Part shown: in pieces, positions 8,127 through 16,987 of the stretch | Numbering within the stretch: position 1 is the stretch's first letter | Layout: the number at the start of each line of letters is the position of its first letter | From: an uncultured Dehalococcoidia bacterium | Lineage (GTDB): Bacteria > Chloroflexota > Dehalococcoidia > Lucifugimonadales > CAJWER01 | Reading direction: 5' to 3' | DNA: 64,000 nt | Assembly: GCA_958296115.1 (NCBI GenBank) | Contig: OY282442.1 | Location: 1-64,000 of the forward strand | Made by a program: the position numbers and the translations under genes | The notes under the pieces: model-generated | Seen by the model: only the letters and a program-made list of their open reading frames with translations | Databases searched by the model: none | Told to the model about the DNA's origin: nothing

Positions 8127-8909
8127 ATGGCTGCCACTCCAACCACGATGACGATGCTGCCCTACCGCAGGATGGGCGACATCGACTACGACAGCCTCGA
8201 CTTCGACCCCAACGAAATCGTAGATAAGCCCGAGGCCATGGAACAGAGACTCCCTCAGGAGGAGGTCGTCGGGCTCCTCCGCGCTCACCTCACCGAGTTC
8301 AACCGGCGCGCTGACATCTTCCTCGACGCCGACACCATCATCTGCTACGACCGACGAGACCTGAACGTCCGAGTCTCGCCTGACGTGTACCTGGCATTCG
8401 GCGTTGACGCCAGGGCCATCCGCCCACGCAAGCTGTACCTGCCCTGGGAGGTTGGCAAGCCCCCGGATTGGGCGTTGGAGATCGCGTCGTCCAGCACGGG
8501 GCGCGAGGACGTGGGCAGGAAGCGGCGGATATACGCGCGAATTGGCATCCCGGAGTACTGGCGCTTCGACCCGACCGGTGGCGATTATCACGGGCAGGCT
8601 CTGGGCGGCGAGCGCCTGGTCGAGGGCGTGTACCAGCCCATCGAGCTTACGACGGAGCCGGACGGCATCCTGAAGGGATACAGCCCGGTCCTGGGGATGA
8701 GCCTGTGCTGGGACGAAGGTCGGCCCCGGTTCTACGACCCGCGAGCCGGCGCCTACCTGGAGAGCTGGGAGCATGTCTCGGAGGCGCGGATGGACGCCGA
8801 AGCGCAGGCTGCGGTCGAGCAGGCCGCTCGCCTGGCCGCGGAAGCGCGCGCGGACAGGGCAGAATCAGAATTGCGGCGCCTGTTGCGCGGCAGAGAATCG
8901 GAGGGTTAG
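8127..8909 (+). CDS. Uma2-family (DUF820) putative endonuclease
   Basis: This 260-residue protein has the Uma2/DUF820 core: SPDVYLAFG, then WALEIASSSTGREDVGRKRRIYARIGIPEYWRFD, which supplies the acidic residues and lysine of a PD-(D/E)XK-like nuclease fold. An alanine- and arginine-rich helical C-terminal tail (about residues 215-260) probably forms a coiled coil. The activity of this family is not firmly known. It is often found in many copies in Chloroflexota and cyanobacteria, and two more copies lie at 40687 and 41273. CGAGG lies 6 bases before ATG. Confidence 0.8.
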   Translation: MAATPTTMTMLPYRRMGDIDYDSLDFDPNEIVDKPEAMEQRLPQEEVVGLLRAHLTEFNRRADIFLDADTIICYDRRDLNVRVSPDVYLAFGVDARAIRPRKLYLPWEVGKPPDWALEIASSSTGREDVGRKRRIYARIGIPEYWRFDPTGGDYHGQALGGERLVEGVYQPIELTTEPDGILKGYSPVLGMSLCWDEGRPRFYDPRAGAYLESWEHVSEARMDAEAQAAVEQAARLAAEARADRAESELRRLLRGRESEG

Positions 8910-8918
8910 CGGATCCCC

Positions 8919-9791
8919 ATGTCCAAGCGTGAATTTGTCGATGCGCACGTGCATTTCTATGACATGCAGCACCCCGACTTGGTGTACGACCACTGGCAGC
9001 CCGGCGTTCCGCACCCGAAGCTCGGCTGGCAGATCCAGAAGCTGGCTAACAGGAACTACCTCGCCGAAGACTACATCGCGGAGACACGCGGCGCGAACGT
9101 GGTGAAGGCCGTTCACGTGCAGGCGGCCATAGGCAGCAAGGATCCCGTCAAGGAGACCGAGTGGCTGCAGGAGGCCGCCGACCGCACAGGCTTCCCCCAC
9201 GGCATCGTGGCGCACGCCGATCTCAGGGACCCCAACGTCGAAGCTGTCCTGGAGGCGCATTGCGGATATCCGAACATGCGCGGCATCCGTGACTTCTCCT
9301 ACGGCGACTACCTGGCCGCGCCCGACTTCCATCGTGGATTCGCGCTGCTGGACAAGTACGGCCTTCTCTCGTGCATGGGCGTGCAATGGCCGGACATGAT
9401 CAAGCTCCGGGACCTAGCGGCCAAGTTCCCGAACGTCGTCATCGCAATCGACCACGCTGGATTCCCCGACGAGCGGACGGACGAGTACTTCGGCCACTGG
9501 AGCCGCGCCATGTCAGCCGCGGCGGAGGCGGACAACATCCACTGCAAGATCTCCGGCCTCGGCATGGGAGACCACCACTGGACGCCCGAGAGCATCAGGC
9601 CCTACGCGCTGCACTGCATCGAAGCTTTCGGAGTATCGCGCTGCTTCTTCGCCTCCAACTGGCCCGTCGATTGGCTCTGGAGCGACTACGACGCGGTCGT
9701 GGACGCATACACGACCATAGCCGCAGGCTTCACCGAGGACGAGCAGGCGGCCCTTTTTTCACGAAACGCGGAGGCCATCCATCGAATCTGA
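8919..9791 (+). CDS. amidohydrolase-2 family TIM-barrel hydrolase
   Basis: This 290-residue protein starts 9 bases after the Uma2 gene. It has the metal-binding HxH of this family near the N-terminus (DAHVHFYD), IDHAGFPDE in the middle and FASNWPVDWLWSDYD near the end, with the aspartate typical of amidohydrolase-2 enzymes such as lactone hydrolases and decarboxylases. The substrate is unknown. Nearby oxidoreductase and transporter genes suggest catabolism of small organic acids, which is inference. Confidence 0.85.
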   Translation: MSKREFVDAHVHFYDMQHPDLVYDHWQPGVPHPKLGWQIQKLANRNYLAEDYIAETRGANVVKAVHVQAAIGSKDPVKETEWLQEAADRTGFPHGIVAHADLRDPNVEAVLEAHCGYPNMRGIRDFSYGDYLAAPDFHRGFALLDKYGLLSCMGVQWPDMIKLRDLAAKFPNVVIAIDHAGFPDERTDEYFGHWSRAMSAAAEADNIHCKISGLGMGDHHWTPESIRPYALHCIEAFGVSRCFFASNWPVDWLWSDYDAVVDAYTTIAAGFTEDEQAALFSRNAEAIHRI

Positions 9792-9813
9792 CAGCCCTGT
9801 CGGCTTCCTGGTA

Positions 9814-9842
9814 TTGACTAGCGGCGGGTTAGCGGTTAGACT
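9814..9842 (+). promoter_or_regulatory. promoter of the ABC permease genes
   Basis: There is TTGACT (9814-9819), a 17-base spacer and TAGACT (9837-9842), 67 bases before the first permease ATG. The -10 box TAGACT recurs at other promoters in this window. Confidence 0.6.
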
Positions 9843-9908
9843 CCCTCGCAGTCAGGACATGGGCCAGCGCGCCGCACGGCTGACCCAAAGGTGAGAGACT
9901 GAAGCATC

Positions 9909-10886
9909 ATGTTCGTTTTCGCTCTAAGACGGATCATACTCTTCTTCCCCGTCCTGTTCGCCATCCTGTTCATAACGTTCACGTTCGGGTTCTTTGCCCC
10001 CGGCGACCCGCTGGAGATACAGTTCGGCGAGGACTACGTGCTGGACGAGGAGGTGCTCGCCCGCCTCAGGAATCTCTACGGGCTCGACCGCCCCTTCTGG
10101 GTCCAGTTCGGCGACTACGTCTGGAAGCTGGCCCAGGGGGACATGGGGGAGCCTCTCCGCGTTGGGCGCGGCAAGCAGTCCATCGGCGAGATGGTGTGGG
10201 CGGCCTTCCCCATCAGCGCGCAGATCGGCGTAGCGGCGGGCTTTTTGCTGATCTTCATAGGGATCCCGCTGGGAACCCTTGCCGCGAGCAAGCAGAACAC
10301 TTGGATCGACTACATAATAGTTACTGGCTCCATCATGGGCAACTCGATTCACGTGATAGTGCTGGCGCCGCTGATGATGGTGATATCGGTCATCTGGCTG
10401 CCCGACTTCCTCGAACAGATTTTCGGGATCACGTGGAACAACAAGATACCCATCGGATGGCATGGGCTGTTCAGCACACGGACGATAATGCCGGTCTCCA
10501 TCCTCGTTATCACCGGGCTGCTTACAACCGTGCGGCTTACCCGGGCCGGCGTGCTGGAGGTGATACGGCAGAACTACGTCAGGACAGCCCGGGCCAAAGG
10601 TCTATTGGAGACCCGCGTCGTCAGCAAGCACATGCTCAAGAACTCCCTGACGCCCGTGCTCACCAGCATGGGCGTGACACTGAGCGGGCTGGTTACTGGG
10701 GCCGTATTCATCGAGCGCATATTCGCCATACCGGGGTTCGCGGGGATGGGGATCAACGCCTTCCAGTCGCGCGACTACCCCGTGATCTTGGCGACGACCA
10801 TGATAGGCGCCTCTCTCATCATCCTCGCGAACCTGCTGGTCGATCTCGGATACGGCTTCCTGGACCCAAGGGTGCGGTATGAGTGA
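9909..10886 (+). CDS. ABC transporter permease, DppB/OppB family
   Basis: This is the inner-membrane permease of a peptide/nickel-type ABC importer, 325 residues with about six membrane segments. The N-terminus (MFVFALRRIILFFPVLF) and the periplasmic GDPLEIQFGED region are typical of DppB. The cytoplasmic EAA loop that contacts the ATPase is at QNYVRTARAKGLLETRVV. It pairs with the DppC-like permease 113 bases downstream. The substrate-binding protein and the two ATPases are not in this window, so the substrate is unknown (peptides, nickel, oligosaccharides or opines are possible). Confidence 0.9.
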   Translation: MFVFALRRIILFFPVLFAILFITFTFGFFAPGDPLEIQFGEDYVLDEEVLARLRNLYGLDRPFWVQFGDYVWKLAQGDMGEPLRVGRGKQSIGEMVWAAFPISAQIGVAAGFLLIFIGIPLGTLAASKQNTWIDYIIVTGSIMGNSIHVIVLAPLMMVISVIWLPDFLEQIFGITWNNKIPIGWHGLFSTRTIMPVSILVITGLLTTVRLTRAGVLEVIRQNYVRTARAKGLLETRVVSKHMLKNSLTPVLTSMGVTLSGLVTGAVFIERIFAIPGFAGMGINAFQSRDYPVILATTMIGASLIILANLLVDLGYGFLDPRVRYE

Positions 10887-10999
10887 CCGACGGGCGGGGC
10901 CAGGATACCTCGCCTTCGACGGGAGAGAGGGCCAGGGCGTGTATAGCATGAAGGGTATAGGGGGCTAGATATGACAGCGTCGAACGAGGTACATCCGGG

Positions 11000-12010
11000 A
11001 TGAGCGAGCAGGCGTTCCGCGCCACGAAGGTAGAGGACTTCGAGGAGGTGAAGCAGCGCAGCTTGTGGCTGGACGCCCTGGAGCGTCTCGTCCGCAACAA
11101 GACCGCGGTGTTCGGGCTGTTCGTGGTGTCCATCATCATCTTCCTGGCGATGTTCGGCAGCGTGCTGGCTCCCAAGGACTACCTAGAGACCTTCATGCGC
11201 ACGGACAGGGACCCTTCGACGGTGTGCGGCAGAGCGGTATGTCCGCACGAAGGCCCCAGCGGGGAATACTGGCTGGGGACGGACAAGGTTGGCCGCGACA
11301 TCCTGAGCCGCCTCATGCACGGCGCGCGCACCGCCGTATTCGCGGCAGCCATCACCATCATCCTCGGCCAGGCCATTGGCATAACGATGGGGGCGGTCTC
11401 CGGCTACCTCAGGGGCATCGTGGACGACGTCATCATGCGCATCGTGGACATCCTCTACGCCTTCCCGGACCTCCTCTTCGCGGCATTCCTGTCCGCCTCC
11501 CTCAGAACGCCCATCGTCGAGTTCATGGGGAACCTCAAGGCCCGCACGGGCTGGGAGATCCTGGACGAGACGATAATCATAGACTACATCATCCTGTTCG
11601 GCGCGCTTGCGATGGTGAACTGGTCGGGAACGGCCCGCCTGATACGCGGGCAGATTCTCTCGCTCCGCGAGCAGGACTTCATCCGCGCCGAGATAGCCCT
11701 GGGCGTCCCCACGTGGATTATCATCAGGAAGCACCTGGTGCCCAACGCCATCGCTCCCCTCGTAGTGGGAATCAGCAGCAGCGTGGGCGGCATCCTGCTG
11801 CTGGAATCGTCCCTCAGCTTCTTCGGGCTGGGCATCCAGCCGCCCGCCGCAAGCTGGGGCGACATGATCAACACCGCGCTTCCCCAGTGGCGATTGTACC
11901 CCTGGGAGGTCCTGATGCCCGGGTTGCTGCTCGGCATCGCCGTTTTCGGCTTCAACTACCTCGGCGACGGCCTCAACGACGCCCTGAACCCGAGGCAGAT
12001 CCGGCGATAG
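11000..12010 (+). CDS. ABC transporter permease, DppC/OppC family
   Basis: This second permease of the importer has 336 residues. An N-terminal cytoplasmic tail is followed by LVRNKTAVFGLFVVSIIIF, the typical first helix of DppC proteins. A periplasmic insert contains WLGTDKVGRDILSRLMHGARTA, a hallmark of the family. The EAA loop is at RAEIALGVPTWIIIRKHLVPN, and the C-terminus ends in LNDALNPRQIRR. The periplasmic insert has two cysteines near VCGRAVCPHEG that could form a disulfide. It is co-oriented with the DppB-like gene and probably in the same transcript. Confidence 0.9.
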   Translation: MSEQAFRATKVEDFEEVKQRSLWLDALERLVRNKTAVFGLFVVSIIIFLAMFGSVLAPKDYLETFMRTDRDPSTVCGRAVCPHEGPSGEYWLGTDKVGRDILSRLMHGARTAVFAAAITIILGQAIGITMGAVSGYLRGIVDDVIMRIVDILYAFPDLLFAAFLSASLRTPIVEFMGNLKARTGWEILDETIIIDYIILFGALAMVNWSGTARLIRGQILSLREQDFIRAEIALGVPTWIIIRKHLVPNAIAPLVVGISSSVGGILLLESSLSFFGLGIQPPAASWGDMINTALPQWRLYPWEVLMPGLLLGIAVFGFNYLGDGLNDALNPRQIRR

Positions 12011-12121
12011 CCGGGAGGACCAGGCTGCGGCGAACATCGGAGCGTGGAGCCAATTGGCGGTTGGGCGGGTTCAGACTCGCCCCTACGGCCCGCTATCTGA
12101 ATTGACGGCGTAATCAAACGA

Positions 12122-13288
12122 ATGATCACCAAGTTCGGGCATCTCTACGCCGGATACGTCGATCTCAACGACATCGGGCTCGACGGGACGCCGGTGAACG
12201 ACCGTTGGCTGACCGACGAGCATCTGGCAAGCGTGTTCGACAAGGCCGCCTCGATAGCCCGCGCCATGGACGAGAACGGCTACGACGTGTTCTGGCTGGC
12301 CGAGCACCACTTCCAGCGCGAGGGGTACGAGTGCATCCCGAACATCCTGATGCTGGCCCTGCATCTCGCGCACCTGACCCGGCGGATCAAGTTTGGCTGC
12401 GGATTCAACATCACCCCGATGTGGCATCCGCTCAGGCTGGCGGAGGATTTCGCAACGGTGGACATCCTCACCGGGGGCCGAGTACTCTTCGGAATCGGCC
12501 GCGGCTACCACACGCGCGAGGTCGAGACCTTCGGCGCGCCCATGCGGGACGCCGACGCGAACCGCGCCCTCTTCGAGGAGCAGGTGGAGATTATATTCAA
12601 GGCGTTCGACTCGCCTGCCTTCTCCCATCACGGCGAGTACTACGACATACCTCCCAGGGTCCCCTACCGGGGCTATGAGCTGGAGGACGTGACCCTGGTG
12701 CCGCGGCCCCTGAACCGGCCCGTCGAGTGCTGGCAGCCCATCGTGAGCGGCAGCCCCCGCGGGCTCGAGCTCATGGCAAAGCACGGGATCAAGGGGGTCA
12801 TCGGCGGCGGCGCGGCCCAGGGCGGCGCAAGCGACAAGCTCGTCCATGAATGGCGCGATACCCTGGCCCGGGCCGGCAGGGAGACCGAGCTCGGCGGAGA
12901 CCTGGCGATAAGCTTCTCCACCCATATCGCCGACACGGAGGAGAAGGCCATCGCAGAGGCGACTCCCTTCTTCGAAGAGCATCTGAAGATGTTCGCGCCC
13001 CTGGGGTTCGCGCGAAACGTTACGGACGAGCAGATCGACGCCCTCGCTGACCCGGCAAGGTCGAGGCAGGCCGACCTGCCGACCCTGCGGGACGCCGTGC
13101 AAGCCGGCTCCTGGTTGTGCGGCCCGCCAGAGCTCGTGGCCGAGCGGCTGGCGGAGGTGCAGGAGCGCTACCCCGGCCTGGAGCTGGTCAACGTGGGGCC
13201 CGTCGTCAGCACGCCCGAAAGCGTCGTAGTCGAGCAGCTAGGGTGGTTCGCAGAGGGCGTAATGCCCGCCTTCAAGGAGCCGGGCTGA
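12122..13288 (+). CDS. LLM-class flavin-dependent oxidoreductase (luciferase family)
   Basis: This 388-residue FMN/F420-type TIM-barrel enzyme has FWLAEHHFQREGYECIPN near residue 60, as in alkanal monooxygenase-like proteins. It also has FGCGFNITPMWHPLRLAEDFATVDILTGGRVLFGIGRGY and PRPLNRPVECWQPI. It probably oxidises an organic substrate with O2 and reduced flavin, or reduces it with F420. Lineages such as SAR202 carry many such paralogs. It stands alone after the ABC permeases and is convergent with the epimerase. Confidence 0.88.
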   Translation: MITKFGHLYAGYVDLNDIGLDGTPVNDRWLTDEHLASVFDKAASIARAMDENGYDVFWLAEHHFQREGYECIPNILMLALHLAHLTRRIKFGCGFNITPMWHPLRLAEDFATVDILTGGRVLFGIGRGYHTREVETFGAPMRDADANRALFEEQVEIIFKAFDSPAFSHHGEYYDIPPRVPYRGYELEDVTLVPRPLNRPVECWQPIVSGSPRGLELMAKHGIKGVIGGGAAQGGASDKLVHEWRDTLARAGRETELGGDLAISFSTHIADTEEKAIAEATPFFEEHLKMFAPLGFARNVTDEQIDALADPARSRQADLPTLRDAVQAGSWLCGPPELVAERLAEVQERYPGLELVNVGPVVSTPESVVVEQLGWFAEGVMPAFKEPG

Positions 13289-13308
13289 GCAGAGGGCATA
13301 CCAACCAT

Positions 13309-13339
13309 TCGTCATTCCGGCCCTTTGTGGGAATGACGA
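13309..13339. terminator. hairpin between convergent genes
   Basis: Arms CGTCATTCC (13310-13318) and GGAATGACG (13330-13338) extend by one further pair and enclose an 11-base loop. The hairpin lies between the convergent oxidoreductase and epimerase genes. It may end transcription in both directions, or be a REP-type repeat. There is no T-tract. Confidence 0.4.
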
Positions 13340-13369
13340 GGCTGGGGCGAGTCTCAACAGGTTATAGAC

Positions 13370-14128
13370 TCATTCTCCAAACGCCGCGTCGTCGGTGTCC
13401 TGCGGCACGAAGCCCAGTACCTCGCGCGAGCGCCCCAGGTCGCGGTAGCCGTAGCGGTTGTTGGAGGTCGCGAAGACGACTTCGTACTTGAGGTCGGCGG
13501 GGGCGTCTATGGCGCGTCGAAGGATGTCCACCACGTCGCGATGGCTCAGGTACGTGGCGCTCGGCCTAGCGTGTCTGGGGTCGTCCACGCTGCCCACGGA
13601 GCCGATGCGTATGCAGATTACGGACAGGCCGAATGCGTCCGAATAGTGGCGCCCGACCGCCTCGCCCCAGACCTTCGAGGCCCCATACAGCCCGCGGGGG
13701 CGGATCATCTCGTGGGTGACCATCTGCCAGCCCTGGGGCAGGTCGTCGTGGCGGCCGTCGCGGATCGCGTCATAGGGCGGGAAGTCCTCCCATGCCTTGA
13801 TAGTCGCGCCGGACGAAGCGAACACAACCCGGGGCACGTTTGCGAGCCGCGCCGCCTCGTACACGTTGCGCACGCCGACGATGTTCGCGGCGACCAGGGA
13901 ATCGAGCGGCTCGTCGCCCAGGTGGGCCGCCAGGTGTACGACGACGTCCTGCTCCTGGAAGGCGGCGGCGATGGCGTCCAGGTCGGCTATATCGGCCTGG
14001 ACGTACCGCACGCCCTTGACCGGTCGTCGGTTGAGGGCGGTCAATTCATACCCTCCGCGCTCCTCCAGGTGGGCGCGGAGCAACCCCCCAATCAGCCCGC
14101 TCATACCCGTTACAAGGACTCGTTTCAT
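13370..14128 (-). CDS. NAD-dependent epimerase/dehydratase (extended SDR)
   Basis: This 252-residue enzyme opens with the Rossmann motif GMSGLIGG and has VVHLAAHLG and NIVGVRNVYEAARLANVPRVVFASSG. The catalytic YxxxK lies in YGASKVWGEAVGRHYSDAFGLSV. It resembles uronate dehydrogenase or NAD-dependent sugar epimerases, and the substrate is not determined. It lies 10 bases downstream of an SDR gene on the same strand and is probably co-transcribed with it. Confidence 0.87.
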   Translation of the reverse strand: MKRVLVTGMSGLIGGLLRAHLEERGGYELTALNRRPVKGVRYVQADIADLDAIAAAFQEQDVVVHLAAHLGDEPLDSLVAANIVGVRNVYEAARLANVPRVVFASSGATIKAWEDFPPYDAIRDGRHDDLPQGWQMVTHEMIRPRGLYGASKVWGEAVGRHYSDAFGLSVICIRIGSVGSVDDPRHARPSATYLSHRDVVDILRRAIDAPADLKYEVVFATSNNRYGYRDLGRSREVLGFVPQDTDDAAFGE

Positions 14129-14138
14129 ACCAGGTTTA

Positions 14139-14873
14139 TCACCCCCGCCCTAGGTACTTCTGCTCCACCGGCAGCACGATCGACTCCAGCATGTTCACGT
14201 TCGGGGGAAGGGCGGCCATCGTGAGGGCGGCCATCGCGATGTCGTCCGTGGACATCATCGGCTCGCGGTCGATCGGCCTGTCCACAGCGGCCCGCATCTC
14301 GGTCAGGACGTTGCCCGGGTGCAGGATGCTTGCAACGATGCCGTGGTCTCGGCCTTCGAGGGCGGTCGATTTGGTCAGTCCCACGAGGCCGTGCTTGGTG
14401 GCGGCATACGGGGCCGAGTTCATCCGCGGCATCTGGGCCGATATGGAGCCGATGTTGATGATGCGGCCCCCGCCCTGCGGCTTCATGACCTTCATCGCCT
14501 CGCGGGTGCAGAGGAACACCCCCGTGAGGTTGACGTCCACCACCTTCTGCCACGTCTCCAGCGACAGCTCTTCCAGGGGCCCGCCGTCGAACGCCCCGGA
14601 ATTGTTGACCAGGATGTCCACACGCCCGAACTCGCTCATGGTCCGTTCGAACAGCGCGGCAACCTGCGCCTCGTCGGTAACGTCCGTTGGCATGGCGAGG
14701 ACCCTGGCCCCAGTCGGCGCGAGCTCGCGCGCCGCCGCCGCGAGGTTGGCCTCGTTGCGAGACGCGGCAACCAGGCTTGCGCCCTCCCGCGCGTAAGCCC
14801 TGGCGATGCCCTTGCCTATGCCGGTCCCCGCCCCCGTGATGATGGCTGTCTTGCCGTCGAGCAACGCGCTCAT
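14139..14873 (-). CDS. short-chain dehydrogenase/reductase
   Basis: This is a classical SDR of about 244 residues. It has the NAD(P)-binding motif TGAGTGIGKGIA, DILVNNSGAFDG, the catalytic serine in NIGSISAQMP and the YxxxK in YAATKHGLVGLTK. ATG 14873 follows GGGGGTG and gives the usual SDR N-terminus (SALLDGKTAIITG); ATG 14894 would add 7 residues. The first gene of a two-gene minus-strand unit with the epimerase, it probably acts in sugar or alcohol metabolism. The substrate is unknown. Confidence 0.88.
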   Translation of the reverse strand: MSALLDGKTAIITGAGTGIGKGIARAYAREGASLVAASRNEANLAAAARELAPTGARVLAMPTDVTDEAQVAALFERTMSEFGRVDILVNNSGAFDGGPLEELSLETWQKVVDVNLTGVFLCTREAMKVMKPQGGGRIINIGSISAQMPRMNSAPYAATKHGLVGLTKSTALEGRDHGIVASILHPGNVLTEMRAAVDRPIDREPMMSTDDIAMAALTMAALPPNVNMLESIVLPVEQKYLGRG

Positions 14874-14934
14874 GTAACGCACCCCCAAAGACATGCTTGC
14901 GAGTCAGGCCGACGCGGGCGGCAGCTGCCGAAGG

Positions 14935-15147
14935 CTATCTCACGCGCGGGGAGTAACCCTCGCCGCTGGCGATCGGCTCGTTCAGATAGACGTCGCCGTT
15001 GCGTATCTTGATGTTGAATCCACAGTCCGGGTTGCTGCACACCCAAGCCTTGTAGTGTACAGCGGCTCCCTGCCCGCCGAAGTCGGACAGGGGCAGCAGG
15101 TTCCCGTCATCACATTTGCGGCAAATCGGCCAGCTATCGTTGCCCAA
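14935..15147 (-). CDS. small zinc-ribbon-like protein
   Basis: This protein of about 70 residues has two cysteine pairs: CRKC near the N-terminus and CSNPDC about 30 residues later, the pattern of a zinc ribbon. The rest is polar (FNIKIRNGDVYLNEPI). I prefer TTG 15147, which directly follows a GGAGGAG ribosome-binding site, to the ATG at 15213 that lies inside the thpR stop region. It might bind nucleic acid or protein, but nothing in the context tells which. Confidence 0.6.
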   Translation of the reverse strand: MGNDSWPICRKCDDGNLLPLSDFGGQGAAVHYKAWVCSNPDCGFNIKIRNGDVYLNEPIASGEGYSPRVR

Positions 15148-15212
15148 TCTCTCTCCTCCGTTCCACACCCTCACTCGCAGCCTGTGCGAAAGATGACGAA
15201 AGTATATCATCA

Positions 15213-15869
15213 TCAGCGTATTTCCGCTAACGGCGCCCGAGCGCGGCGCGCGTAGATCGCGCCTTCGGGCCGGAGAACGCTCTCGATGAGCGACACCGAG
15301 CGCACGGGGATGCGCATCCCCATTATCGGGCCGGCAACCCCGAGCGCTTCGACGGCGCGCCGCCTGTTGCGCGCAGACGTCCGGTCGGCGATCCGGGCTA
15401 TTGTCAGGTGCGGTCTGTACGGCCTCGACTCCTGTGCGAAACCCAGTCCGCTCAGCGCCGAGTCGATGTCTCCTTGCAAGCGCGGCAGCCTATCGCCGCC
15501 GCCTTCGATTCCGACCCACAGGACCCTTGGCCGCTTCACGCTTGGGAATACCCCGGCAGCTCCAGCCCGGACCTGGAAGCTGTGATGACCGGCCGCCGCA
15601 TCCCTGACTGCGGACACAATCTCATGTAATCGGTGCTCGGCGACGCTCCCCAAGAACTTCAGCGTGAGATGGATGCCCTCCGGCCGGACGGCGCGAAGCC
15701 CGTCTATGCCAGTTTCCTGGAGCCGGCGCGTGACCTCCTCGAGAGCCCGCGTAACCTCTTCCGGCAGGTCGATGGCTATGAACGCCCTCAGGCGCCGTTC
15801 GGTCACGGCTCGCGCTCGTCGGGATGCCGCATGACAGGAACCCGGCAGGTCTTCTATCTGGTTCGACAT
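15213..15869 (-). CDS. thpR: RNA 2',3'-cyclic phosphodiesterase (LigT/ThpR)
   Basis: This enzyme of the 2H phosphoesterase family opens 2',3'-cyclic phosphates in RNA. Both catalytic HxT motifs are present: HLTLKFLG about 60 residues in and HLTIARI in the C-terminal half. The core starts at LRAFIAIDLPEEV. The frame begins at ATG 15869, but the first 20 residues (up to RARAVTE) are not conserved, and a GTG at 15806 would give the compact 197-residue family form. It is divergent from the sialidase gene, with a palindrome between them. Confidence 0.9.
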   Translation of the reverse strand: MSNQIEDLPGSCHAASRRARAVTERRLRAFIAIDLPEEVTRALEEVTRRLQETGIDGLRAVRPEGIHLTLKFLGSVAEHRLHEIVSAVRDAAAGHHSFQVRAGAAGVFPSVKRPRVLWVGIEGGGDRLPRLQGDIDSALSGLGFAQESRPYRPHLTIARIADRTSARNRRRAVEALGVAGPIMGMRIPVRSVSLIESVLRPEGAIYARRARAPLAEIR

Positions 15870-15880
15870 GGCCGTATAGA

Positions 15881-15902
15881 GAATACCAAGATTCTGGTAT
15901 TC
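15881..15902. promoter_or_regulatory. 22-bp palindrome between thpR and the sialidase gene
   Basis: Perfect 8-bp arms, GAATACCA (15881-15888) and TGGTATTC (15895-15902), enclose six bases. It sits in the divergent intergenic region, 42 bases before the sialidase ATG. It is a candidate operator for a dimeric repressor or activator. It could also be a weak hairpin. Confidence 0.4.
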
Positions 15903-15943
15903 TTACATGAGGTTGGTTATCCGAGTCGCATAGGAGGCTCCCC

Positions 15944-16987
15944 ATGACTGGCAACGCTCCCTGGTTCAGAGAGACCGAGATATTCACGTCCGGCGCGGAG
16001 GGCTACCACACCTTCAGGATACCCGCGCTCGCCGTCGCTCCCGACGGCTCCATCCTCGCCATCTGCGAGGGGCGCAGGCACGGGCGCGACGACTTCCGAG
16101 CCATGTACCTCGTCCTCAAGCGCAGCGCGGACAACGGCGTCAGCTGGGAAGACCTGCAGGTTCTGACCGGCAACGAGGAGAACACCCACAACAACCCGAC
16201 CGTGGTGGTCGATTCCCACACCGGGACGGTCTGGCTGGGCTACTGCCTGGGCGCCTTCTACGTCCACATGATGCGCAGCGGCGACAACGGGGTAACCTGG
16301 TCCGAGCCGGTCGACATCACGACCGACGTGAAGCTGCCCAACTGGACAAGGTACGACCTCGCCCCTGGGCACGGCATCCAGCTCCGTGACGGCGCCCTGG
16401 TGATTCCGGGCGACCACACCGAGGGCCTGCGCCACGACTGGATATTCAGCCACTCCCACGTCATCTACAGCGACGACCACGGCGCGTCCTGGAAGGTCGG
16501 CGGCTCCCTGGGAGAGGCCACCAACGAGTGCGAGGTAGTGGAGACGGAGGACGGGGGCCTGTACATGACTATTAGGACCGCCCGCCGCGACGACAAGCGC
16601 CGGCACTACTCCCGCAGCAAAGACAGCGGCATGACGTGGTCCGAGCCGGCAGGCATTGACGAGCTGGCGGACCCGAACTGCCAGGCGAGCATCGTTCGGT
16701 ACACGCGCTCGGACACGCATGACAGGAGCAGGCTCATACTCTCCAGCCTGAACAGCCGCGAGACGCGGGACCACCTCACCGTGCGCCTCAGCTACGACGA
16801 GGGAGAGACGTGGCCCATATCCAAGACCCTGTACGCCGGCCCATCCGCCTACTCCGATCTGGCGGTCGGCCCCGACATGACCATCCACTGCCTCTACGAG
16901 CGCGGAGACGAGACCCCCTACGAGAGCCTGCGCCTCGCCCAGTTCAACCTGGAGTGGCTCACCAACGGCGCGGACACGCTTGGGTAG
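15944..16987 (+). CDS. exo-alpha-sialidase (GH33-like), without signal peptide
   Basis: This 347-residue six-bladed-propeller hydrolase has the sialidase FRIP motif (residues 24-27) that supplies the first arginine of the substrate triad. Five Asp-boxes of the form SxDxGxxW lie near residues 61, 112, 176, 225 and 284. AGGAGG lies 5 bases upstream of ATG. There is no N-terminal signal peptide, so the enzyme should stay in the cytoplasm unless exported unusually. Members of this group also act on ulosonic acids or serve as lyase-type propellers, so sialic acid as substrate is likely but not certain. The next gene starts immediately after its stop. Confidence 0.85.
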   Translation: MTGNAPWFRETEIFTSGAEGYHTFRIPALAVAPDGSILAICEGRRHGRDDFRAMYLVLKRSADNGVSWEDLQVLTGNEENTHNNPTVVVDSHTGTVWLGYCLGAFYVHMMRSGDNGVTWSEPVDITTDVKLPNWTRYDLAPGHGIQLRDGALVIPGDHTEGLRHDWIFSHSHVIYSDDHGASWKVGGSLGEATNECEVVETEDGGLYMTIRTARRDDKRRHYSRSKDSGMTWSEPAGIDELADPNCQASIVRYTRSDTHDRSRLILSSLNSRETRDHLTVRLSYDEGETWPISKTLYAGPSAYSDLAVGPDMTIHCLYERGDETPYESLRLAQFNLEWLTNGADTLG

